Positions 1 through 4,846 of a stretch of DNA of 5,378 nt are shown one piece after another. The stretch comes from an uncultured Acidobacteriota bacterium (GTDB taxonomy: Bacteria; Acidobacteriota; Terriglobia; Terriglobales; Acidobacteriaceae). How positions within the stretch are numbered: position 1 is the first letter of the stretch; every line of letters starts with the position of its first letter. The notes under the pieces are model-generated. The model searched no databases and had not been told where the DNA came from. It was given only the letters and a program-made list of their open reading frames with translations. Position numbers and translations under genes: made by a program. The stretch is taken from NCBI GenBank assembly GCA_903832475.1, contig CAILBQ010000084.1:1-5378 (forward strand), given 5' to 3'.

Positions 1-19
1 AGTTGATGGCGGCTTTGAT

Positions 20-39
20 GTCCGGGCTGAAGCCCGGAC
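20..39. repeat. Perfect palindromic stem-loop in intergenic DNA
   Basis: Bases 20-27 (GTCCGGGC) are the exact reverse complement of 32-39 (GCCCGGAC), with a TGAA loop between them, giving an 8-bp GC-rich stem closed by a UGAA-type tetraloop. No T-run follows on either strand, so it is not a classic intrinsic terminator. Its form and its place in a noncoding stretch beside other repeats suggest a dispersed REP-like element. Copy number in the genome cannot be judged from one window. Confidence 0.6.
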
Positions 40-106
40 CTATCTCAGAAGCAACGGCAAAGACAACAGCAACAGCAACGGGAGGGCAAGGGCGAAGAGC
101 GAAAGA

Positions 107-200
107 AGAAGCAGATTCCCTGCGGGAATGACAGAAAGAAAAACAAGAGCAAGGGCTGACGCAGGTCCTTCGACTCGATGCGTTCGCTCAGGATGACAAA
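107..200. repeat. Dispersed intergenic repeat, copy 1
   Basis: This stretch has two modules. Module A (107-145) is purine-rich around a perfect hairpin, ATTCCC-TGC-GGGAAT at 115-129. Module B (165-199) contains GTCCTTCGACTCGATGCG followed by TTCGCTCAGGATGACA. Both modules recur near 4739-4833 with small differences, in the opposite order. Read on the minus strand, module B encodes the 'HPERxxRVEGPA' text and module A 'SVIPAGN', which I recognise as frequent junk translations in Acidobacteriota intergenic regions. The element is probably non-autonomous. The gap it sits in (1-263) shows no supported gene. Confidence 0.6.
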
Positions 201-208
201 TCAGTTGA

Positions 209-266
209 GGCAGGTGATGGCTGCCTGAAAGTAGGCGCTGCGTTTGGCGCATAGCGCCCACTTTCA
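209..266 (-). terminator. Stem-loop(s) at the 3' end of xerC mRNA
   Basis: Bases 226-239 and 253-266 form 14-nt inverted arms. They differ from perfect complementarity at one position (A233 opposite C259), and in the minus-strand transcript this becomes a G-U wobble, so the RNA stem is continuous over 14 bp. The loop (240-252) can add a further 3-bp GCG/CGC stem. The 5' arm begins with the UGA stop codon of xerC. Immediately after it in the transcript, 209-225 can form a second small hairpin (5-bp arms GGCAG/CTGCC, 7-nt loop). There is no clear U-tract, so it may act as an mRNA 3' stabiliser or a Rho-assisted end rather than a strict intrinsic terminator. Confidence 0.45.
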
Positions 267-1304
267 TTTGGCGCGGGGGTGGGTTTTGTCGTAAACCTGC
301 GTCAATTGGGCGGCGGTGAGCTGGGTGTAGCGCTGGGTGGTGGAGAGGCGCTCGTGGCCGAGCAGTTCCTGGATGCTGCGCAGGTCGGCGCCTTCTTCGA
401 GTAAATGAGTGCCGAAGGCGTGGCGCAGGGTGTGCGGATGCACGTCGGAAGAGAGGCCGCGCTGGACGGCGATCTGCTTGACGATGCGGGCGACGCTTCG
501 GGTGGAGAGGCGAGCGTTGCCACGCAGGTGCAGATTGAGGAGCAGGGCGTCGGTGTTACGTTGGGCAGCGGTGAGGCGGGCCTGGCGTTCGGCCAGGTAG
601 GCGCGCAGGGCCTGGGCGGCAGCGTCGCCGAGTGGGACGTAGCGCTGCTTCTGGCCTTTGCCGCGGACCAGGATGGCTTCGTTGGCCCAGTGGATATCGG
701 CGAGGTTGAGGCCGGTGAGCTCGGCGTTGCGGATGCCGCAGCCGTAAAGCAATTCAAAGATGACGGTGTCGCGGGTGGGCCAGGTGGGGGCCAAGGCGAC
801 AGGAGCCTGATCGAGCTGCGGCAGGCGAGTGGACGGCTTGGCGCCGATGCTGTCGATGACCCGGTTCATCTGTTCGATGGAGGGGACGCGGGGCAGGTGT
901 TTGGGCAGACGTGGCGTGGCGACCAGGGAGGCGACGTTCTGGCTTACGTGGTGAAAGCGGGCCAGCCAGCGGAACCAGCTGCGCACGGCGGCGAGAGCGC
1001 GAGCCGCGGAGGCTTTGGAGAGGCCGCGATCGTAGAGCGTGCCTAGCCACGCACGGATGCGGGTGTGTTCGATGGCGGCGGCAGGAGTTTCGGGGCCTTC
1101 GGTCTTGGCGATGTAGGCGACGAAGTTATGCAGTTCGCGCTCGTAGGCACGCAGGGTGTGGGGAGAGCTGCCGCGCTCGTTGGCCAGGACGGCGAGGTAT
1201 TCGGCGACCAGGGCGCTGAGCGACCTGGGTGGAACGGCGGATTCGGAAGGAGCGGCGACCGGCTCTGCGGCGGCTTCATCAACGGGGGCGGCCATGGGGC
1301 TCAT
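264..1304 (-). CDS. xerC: Tyrosine recombinase XerC
   Basis: A 346-residue site-specific recombinase that, with XerD, would resolve chromosome dimers at dif in the cytoplasm at division. The N-terminal SAM-like core-binding domain spans about residues 28-130 (SLSALVAEYLAVL...) and the catalytic domain about 175-340. All active-site residues are visible: R192 (in CGIRNAE), K216 (in RGKGQK), H291 and R294 (HPHTLRH), H317 (LLGH) and the nucleophile Y326. Their spacing equals that of E. coli XerD. The C-terminal end, VYDKTHPRAK, closely matches the E. coli XerC ending (VYDAAHPRAK), which favours XerC over XerD. It is longer than E. coli XerC (298 aa) because of an Ala/Pro-rich N-terminal tail (residues 1-27) and an insertion of about 20 residues near 154-176. 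The ATG overlaps the xerD stop and has GAGGAA 5 nt upstream. The same frame stays open upstream into xerD, but that stretch is a high-GC shadow and not part of the protein. Confidence 0.92.
   Translation of the reverse strand: MSPMAAPVDEAAAEPVAAPSESAVPPRSLSALVAEYLAVLANERGSSPHTLRAYERELHNFVAYIAKTEGPETPAAAIEHTRIRAWLGTLYDRGLSKASAARALAAVRSWFRWLARFHHVSQNVASLVATPRLPKHLPRVPSIEQMNRVIDSIGAKPSTRLPQLDQAPVALAPTWPTRDTVIFELLYGCGIRNAELTGLNLADIHWANEAILVRGKGQKQRYVPLGDAAAQALRAYLAERQARLTAAQRNTDALLLNLHLRGNARLSTRSVARIVKQIAVQRGLSSDVHPHTLRHAFGTHLLEEGADLRSIQELLGHERLSTTQRYTQLTAAQLTQVYDKTHPRAK
1301..1304 (-). other. ATGA stop/start overlap of xerD and xerC
   Basis: On the minus strand the four bases ATGA contain both the xerC start (1304-1302) and the xerD stop TGA (1303-1301). 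A ribosome binding site, GAGGAA (1315-1310), lies inside the last codons of xerD. This is the classic layout for translational coupling, which would tie XerC output to XerD translation. Confidence 0.85.
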
Positions 1305-2287
1305 GCCGGTTCCTCGATTTCTAGCAGGAACGGGGCGGGCTTTGCTTCGCTGGTTTCGACGTCGACGTGGCGACCGCGGGGGTGATGCTGGCGATGAACA
1401 GCCTTGAGGCGGCCAAGGGCGAGATGGGTGTAGACCTGGGTAGTCGAAATGTCGGCGTGGCCGAGGAGAAGCTGGACGGAGCGGAGGTCGGCGCCGTGTT
1501 CGACCATGTGGGTGGCGCAGCTGTGGCGCAGGGTGTGCGGGCTGGCTCCGAGGCTGGCCGACTTGACCATGACCCAGATGGACTGGCGGGTGAGGGGCAT
1601 GCCGCGCAGAGAGAGGAAGAGTCGCGAGGCGTCGGCGGCGCGGGCGTGGGCGCGCATGCGGGCCAGATGAGGGCGGCCTTCGCGGAGATAAGTCGAGAGA
1701 GCTTCGAGAGCGGTCACGCCGAGGGGCACGATGCGTTCCTTGTCGCCTTTGCCGCGCACCAGGACGCGGCCGGCGTCGAGATGCAGGTCGGCGGTGGAAA
1801 GGGTGGTCACTTCGGAAACGCGCAGGCCTCCGGCGTAGAGCAGTTCGAGAATGGCGCGGTCGCGGAGGCGGGTGGCGCGAGCCTGGGGGTGGTTGGCAGC
1901 CTGTTCGGCGGCGTCGAGCATAGCGGTGACTTCGGATTCGGCGAGGGACTTGGGCAGGACTTTCCAGGCTTTGGGGGATTCGATATTGACGGTAGGGTCG
2001 TGGTGAATGCGGCGATCGAGCAGGAGCCACTTGTAGAAGCCGCGAATGCAACTGAGCTTGCGGGCGGCGGAGCGGGCGTCGATGCCGTGGCTGCGGAGGT
2101 GTTCAAGGAAGGCGGCGACGTCCTGCTGGGCGGCGGTGAGGAGGACGCCGTGGCGGGTTTCGAGGAATTCAGCGAAGGTTTTCAGGTCGCCGTCGTAGGC
2201 CTCGCAAGTGAGCGGGCGAAGGCCTTTTTCGACGCGCAGGTAGACCAGGTATTCGTGGAGCAGGCCGAGATTGCGCGTGGTGTCCAT
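1301..2287 (-). CDS. xerD: Tyrosine recombinase XerD
   Basis: A 328-residue partner of XerC that would exchange the second strand pair at dif, normally after activation by FtsK. The core-binding domain is about residues 5-105 (LHEYLVYLRVEKGL...) and the catalytic domain about 115-300. The catalytic set is complete: R156 (GGLRVSE), K180 (RGKGDKER), H251 and R254 (SPHTLRH), H277 (LLLGH) and Y286. The spacings (24, 3, 23 and 9 residues between later members) equal those of E. coli XerD. The segment HRQHHPRG matches the extreme C-terminus of E. coli XerD (HQQHHPRA), after which this protein carries about 24 extra residues ending in LLEIEEPA. The start is well fixed: an in-frame TAA lies 18-21 nt upstream, and the ATG at 2287 is the only start after it. 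The ribosome binding site is weak. It is the first gene of the pair and is transcribed divergently from the HAD gene. Confidence 0.93.
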   Translation of the reverse strand: MDTTRNLGLLHEYLVYLRVEKGLRPLTCEAYDGDLKTFAEFLETRHGVLLTAAQQDVAAFLEHLRSHGIDARSAARKLSCIRGFYKWLLLDRRIHHDPTVNIESPKAWKVLPKSLAESEVTAMLDAAEQAANHPQARATRLRDRAILELLYAGGLRVSEVTTLSTADLHLDAGRVLVRGKGDKERIVPLGVTALEALSTYLREGRPHLARMRAHARAADASRLFLSLRGMPLTRQSIWVMVKSASLGASPHTLRHSCATHMVEHGADLRSVQLLLGHADISTTQVYTHLALGRLKAVHRQHHPRGRHVDVETSEAKPAPFLLEIEEPA

Positions 2288-2599
2288 CTGCGTCTGGTCC
2301 GATTATGGCCTTCCCGCCGGGCCAGCGGGAGACGGGAGGGAGAGTTCGAACCAGACTCAATACGGAATCAAATTGGTCACCCGAGGGCTGAAATAAGGTG
2401 GTTGGGAGGACCAGGGCGGCGCGTTTACCCAATGTTCAAGAGAGAGCAATAGGCATTTTGCACAGTTTTGGGGGAAAATGGAGGAAACGGAACAAGGGTA
2501 AGAATCCAGGCAGATGGTCTGGAGCAGCGGCAGCGCGGAGGCGAGGCTTCCGATTCAAAAGGAAAGCGATCGAAACGATGTGCTTTCCATCAAGGATGA
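2288..2599. promoter_or_regulatory. Divergent intergenic region (xerD / HAD gene)
   Basis: These 312 bases separate two divergent genes and so should hold both promoters, but I find no -35/-10 pair good enough to name. Two imperfect symmetries are visible. TCCCGC (2312-2317) pairs with GCGGGA (2325-2330) in the xerD leader, about 25 nt before its ATG. CATTTT (2454-2459) pairs with AAAATG (2475-2480) around a 15-base centre. A plus-strand open frame at 2398-2625 is Arg/Lys/Gly-rich, runs into the HAD gene in another frame, and looks random. Confidence 0.4.
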
Positions 2600-3352
2600 A
2601 TGGTTTTGACGACGACAGAGTTTGAGATTTCTCAATGGACTCCAGCAGACCTGGAGCGGATGGTTTTGGAGTTAGACCCGAAGGTAGCAGTTTTTGATTG
2701 CGACGGCACGATCTGGGGTGGGGACGCAGGATACGGCTTCATGGTGTGGTCGATCGAGCAGGGGCTGGTTTCGCGCAGCGCCAGCGACTGGATCGATACG
2801 AGGCACCGGGCGTACATGGCAGGGGCGGTCAGCGAGCTGGAAATTTGCGGCGAGATGACGCAGCTGTATGCGGGGCTGCGCGAACAGGAGCTGCGCACGG
2901 CGGCGGCGGAGTTCATTCGCAAGCACGTGCAGGAGAAGGTCTTTGCCGAGATTGCGCAGTTGCTGGGAAAGCTGCGCGAGCGCGGAGTGAAGCTGTGGGC
3001 AGTCAGCTCGACGAACAAGTGGGTGATCACCGAGGGTGTGCGGCAGTTTGGCATTCCCGAGGAGCGCGTGCTGGCCGCTGAGGTGCGCGTGGAAAGCGGC
3101 ATGGTGACCGCGGACCTGCTGGACGTGCCGACGGATGAGGGCAAGGCTGCTTCTCTGCGGCGGGTGGGGCTGAACCGACCGGATGCCGTGTTTGGTAACT
3201 CGATTCACGACCTGGCCATGCTGGAAATTGCGCGCAAGGCTTTTCCGATCAACGCTTCGCCGGCGCTGCTGCAGGCGGCTGCGGTACGCGGGTGGGGACA
3301 TTTTGTGCCTCACGCAGCCAAGGGTGTGGCCTCGGCGGTCGCAGGCGAATAA
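2600..3352 (+). CDS. HAD-superfamily phosphatase (PSP-like, HAD-IB)
   Basis: A 250-residue cytoplasmic phosphohydrolase of the phosphoserine-phosphatase-like branch. Motif I is VFDCDGT, with D33 the expected phosphorylated nucleophile and D35 the acid/base. A helical C1-type cap follows at about residues 42-125. Motif II is AVSSTNKW (S136/S137), motif III is K182 in TDEGKAASL, and motif IV is FGNSIHDLAML (199-204). Motif IV is odd, because the usual first Asp of GDxxxD is Asn200 while D204 is kept. The substrate cannot be named; phosphoserine or another small phosphomonoester is possible. The start is not certain. ATG 2600 has AAGGA only 3 nt upstream; the in-frame TTG at 2606 would have better spacing (9 nt); ATG 2660 begins closer to motif I. 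A Nudix gene follows on the same strand after 105 bp, perhaps with its own promoter. Confidence 0.85.
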   Translation: MVLTTTEFEISQWTPADLERMVLELDPKVAVFDCDGTIWGGDAGYGFMVWSIEQGLVSRSASDWIDTRHRAYMAGAVSELEICGEMTQLYAGLREQELRTAAAEFIRKHVQEKVFAEIAQLLGKLRERGVKLWAVSSTNKWVITEGVRQFGIPEERVLAAEVRVESGMVTADLLDVPTDEGKAASLRRVGLNRPDAVFGNSIHDLAMLEIARKAFPINASPALLQAAAVRGWGHFVPHAAKGVASAVAGE

Positions 3353-3445
3353 GAAGTTGGCGCGCAGCCCGGCTTGGATGGATTCGATGTTGCAGCGGAT
3401 GAAACCGCGGCGGCATGAGGTTTCCGGCTTGGCGGCAGGAGCGGC

Positions 3446-3451
3446 TACACT
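3446..3451 (+). promoter_or_regulatory. Candidate -10 box for a leaderless Nudix mRNA
   Basis: TACACT (5 of 6 matches to TATAAT if the C at position 3 is counted as the fourth mismatch-tolerant base; strictly 4 of 6) lies 6 bases before the GTG at 3458. Transcription from such a box would begin at or next to the GTG, giving an mRNA with almost no leader. No Shine-Dalgarno sequence is visible before this GTG, which fits. A -35 box is poor: TTCCGG or TCCGGC lies at the right distance. Confidence 0.35.
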
Positions 3452-3457
3452 GGGTGG

Positions 3458-3934
3458 GTGACGGACGAACAGCCGGGAGCTGGAGAGAATTCGGGCAACG
3501 GAACGGGAAGCCCAGCCGGACACGGGGTGCGGCAGAATGCGCTGCGCCTGGTGGTGGCTGCGCTGATGCTGCGAGGCGAGGAAGTCTTGATTTGCCAGCG
3601 GCGGCCAGACCAGCCGATGGCGCTGCAATGGGAGTTTCCCGGGGGCAAGATCGAGCCGGGCGAAGGCCCGGAAGCGGCGCTGGCGCGCGAGCTCAACGAA
3701 GAGCTTGGTATCGACGCGACGATTGGGCCGCGCGTGACGCATATTCGCCACAACTACCGGCATGGCGGGGCGGTCGATCTGCAGTTCTTTGCGGTGTATG
3801 AATTTCGCGGGGAGCTGGAGAACAAAATCTTCAAGGACATGCGGTGGGTGCGTCTGGAAGAGCTGCCGAATTATGACTTTCTGGCGGCGGATCGCGGGCT
3901 GATCCGGGATTTGGCGAGCGGGAAGCTGCTCTAA
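3458..3934 (+). CDS. Nudix hydrolase, MutT/NudG-like NTP pyrophosphohydrolase
   Basis: A 158-residue cytoplasmic enzyme expected to cleave a nucleoside triphosphate (or a damaged one) to the monophosphate plus pyrophosphate, as in nucleotide-pool sanitation. The Nudix box is perfect: G63, five residues, E69, seven residues, R77-E78, L79, E81-E82, then G84-I85. The preceding LICQRRPDQPMALQWEFPGG closely parallels E. coli MutT (RR...EFPGGKIE), including the Trp/Glu-Phe-Pro approach to the box. Near the C-terminus, FLAADRGLIRDL has Asp145 about where MutT has the base-reading Asn119. NudG-type CTP pyrophosphohydrolases have Asp there, so a pyrimidine or other substrate is as likely as 8-oxo-dGTP. 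The GTG start gives a Gly/Ser/Asn-rich 23-residue tail. A later GTG at 3527 (residue 24) would remove this tail and is a plausible alternative. Confidence 0.88.
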   Translation: MTDEQPGAGENSGNGTGSPAGHGVRQNALRLVVAALMLRGEEVLICQRRPDQPMALQWEFPGGKIEPGEGPEAALARELNEELGIDATIGPRVTHIRHNYRHGGAVDLQFFAVYEFRGELENKIFKDMRWVRLEELPNYDFLAADRGLIRDLASGKLL

Positions 3935-3998
3935 AGCTACTTCCCTACATTGCCTCATTCAGTCTCTTTTCGGCGATTCTCAAGAACTGAATTTTGGC

Positions 3999-4580
3999 CT
4001 AGAAAGTGGTAGGACCTTTAACCTGCAACTCCTGGTTCTTGCCGCTAATGGTCATGCGGCAGCGCCAGTCATTGAATTGCGTGTGCCAGCAGGCGCCCTG
4101 GCCGACCTCGCCTCCAAAAGATTTGCTGCAGTTCTTCCCCGTGTTGTAGGGGTTGACCGGCGTGCAGGTGTAGCCGGTTGAGGAGCCACGCAGCGGATAG
4201 ACCTGTGCTTTGGGGTCGATGTCGTCCCAGAAGTTGTCGACGCCAGGGTTGTAGGGTTTGGGCGACCCGATCTGGAGGTGAACATCGGTGGCCAGCATGA
4301 AGACCGGGCTGGAGCCGCCAGTGTTGCTGGCAGCCTCCTGTTCGCATTGCACCATGATGGTGGCCTCGGCCACGCTGGGCACGTGCGTCACCTTGGCACA
4401 GACCCGCGGGTTGCGCGTCTGGAATTGCTGATTGAAGGTAGGCGGGGCGGGAGAGAGGTCCGCGGCTGAGCCGCCCCCGCCTCCCGCAGCTTCGACAGAC
4501 CCGCTTTTACAGGCCGAAACTGCAGAGACAGCGACAAGAAGCGCAAGGCAACGGGCAGCAACAGCAAGCGAAAAGCGCAT
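3999..4580 (-). CDS. Putative cysteine-rich lipoprotein, unknown function
   Basis: A 193-residue protein that I do not recognise. It begins with a lipoprotein signal: MRFSLAVAAR, then a hydrophobic stretch (CLALLVAVSA), then the lipobox V-S-A-C with acylated Cys24. Lys25 at the +2 position would favour the outer membrane under the E. coli Lol rule. A Gly/Ala linker (31-40, five consecutive Gly) is followed by a soluble domain with six cysteines at 61, 79, 139, 151, 164 and 174, enough for three disulfides in the periplasm. The domain is rich in Pro, Asn, Gly and Trp (FWDDID, CWHTQFNDWRC), with no enzyme motif visible. The ATG at 4580 has GAGG 9 nt upstream. It is convergent with the Nudix gene (64-bp gap) and lies 264 bp downstream of the Nramp gene on the same strand, with repeat DNA and a possible terminator between them, so it probably has its own promoter. 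That it is a gene is fairly sure; its role is open. Confidence 0.72.
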   Translation of the reverse strand: MRFSLAVAARCLALLVAVSAVSACKSGSVEAAGGGGGSAADLSPAPPTFNQQFQTRNPRVCAKVTHVPSVAEATIMVQCEQEAASNTGGSSPVFMLATDVHLQIGSPKPYNPGVDNFWDDIDPKAQVYPLRGSSTGYTCTPVNPYNTGKNCSKSFGGEVGQGACWHTQFNDWRCRMTISGKNQELQVKGPTTF

Positions 4581-4643
4581 CCGGAAGAACCTCGAGAGGG
4601 TGTTTGGACTTGTGAAAGGCTACCAGACTTCAGCCTTCGTTTT

Positions 4644-4691
4644 GCCCTTTACAGAAAAGAATCCGCTCTACGCGAAAGATATGGAAAGGGC
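4644..4691. repeat. Separated inverted repeat upstream of the lipoprotein gene
   Basis: GCCCTTT (4644-4650) and AAAGGGC (4685-4691) are exact reverse complements separated by 34 bases, located 64-111 bases before the lipoprotein start. The pair could be an operator-like site, a weak cruciform or part of a longer dispersed element. No other support is visible. Confidence 0.3.
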
Positions 4692-4738
4692 GTTTTCCCC
4701 CGGGCCGCTTCTGGTCACAAACGGTCTGGGGGTGGGAA

Positions 4739-4833
4739 GGTCTTCCTTCGCTGCGCTCAGGATGCCTGAAGGTGTTCGACGGCGTTGGTTGAGAAGCAGA
4801 TTCCCCTGAGGGGAATGACAGAAAGAAAAGCAA
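4739..4833. repeat. Dispersed intergenic repeat, copy 2
   Basis: This element carries the same two modules as at 107-200, in swapped order. Module B is here CCTTCGCTGCGCTCAGGATG (4745-4764). Module A (4792-4833) shares AGAAGCAGATTCCC and GGGAATGACAGAAAGAAAA with copy 1. The hairpin at its centre is ATTCCCC-TGA-GGGGAAT (4800-4816), one base pair longer than in copy 1 and still perfectly paired. The element fills the gap between the lipoprotein and Nramp genes, where no coding region is supported (4581-4844). Confidence 0.6.
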
Positions 4834-4846
4834 AAACACTTGCTTT
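4819..4846 (-). terminator. Possible weak terminator of the Nramp gene
   Basis: On the minus strand, AAAGCAA (4846-4840) and TTGCTTT (4833-4827) form a 7-bp stem with a 6-nt loop, followed directly by the T-rich TCTTTCTG. The first arm overlaps the last two bases of the TAA stop codon. The stem is AT-rich and therefore weak. The GC-richer repeat hairpin at 4800-4816 lies just beyond and may help. Confidence 0.35.

Noticed and set aside
1..263. A dif recombination site next to the xer genes
   Set aside because: No 28-bp site with two 11-bp AT-rich half-sites and a 6-bp centre is present. The inverted repeat at 226-266 has the wrong size and composition.
1305..2051. N-terminal extension of the XerC frame, making a 595-residue protein
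   Set aside because: The extra 249 residues are Arg/Pro-rich, lie antiphase inside xerD, and show no family likeness. They are a high-GC shadow, and the ATG at 1304 with its ribosome binding site fits XerC.
264..2287. Recombinase-in-trio (RIT) element or integron/phage integrase module
   Set aside because: Only two recombinases are present, both match the housekeeping XerC/XerD ends, and a divergent ordinary gene and a repeat gap flank them. No cargo, attachment site or third recombinase is visible.
1367..2452. 361-residue plus-strand frame opposite xerD
   Set aside because: Gly/Ala/Glu-rich text with no motif, exactly antisense to a well-supported recombinase; typical of complementary-strand open frames in GC-rich DNA.
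2398..2625. Small plus-strand gene before the HAD gene
   Set aside because: Low-complexity basic text, no clear ribosome binding site, and it runs into the HAD gene in another frame.
2672..3958. 428-residue minus-strand frame opposite the HAD and Nudix genes
   Set aside because: Antisense to two genes with complete catalytic motifs; its own sequence is His/Arg/Gln-rich and shows no domain.
3957..3995. Terminator between the convergent Nudix and lipoprotein genes
   Set aside because: ATTCAG and CTGAAT with a following TTT are present, but the 24-base loop and AT-rich 6-bp stem are too weak to call.
4432..4809. 125-residue plus-strand frame over the lipoprotein start and the repeat
   Set aside because: It is antisense to the lipoprotein signal peptide and then reads through repeat DNA; no protein features.
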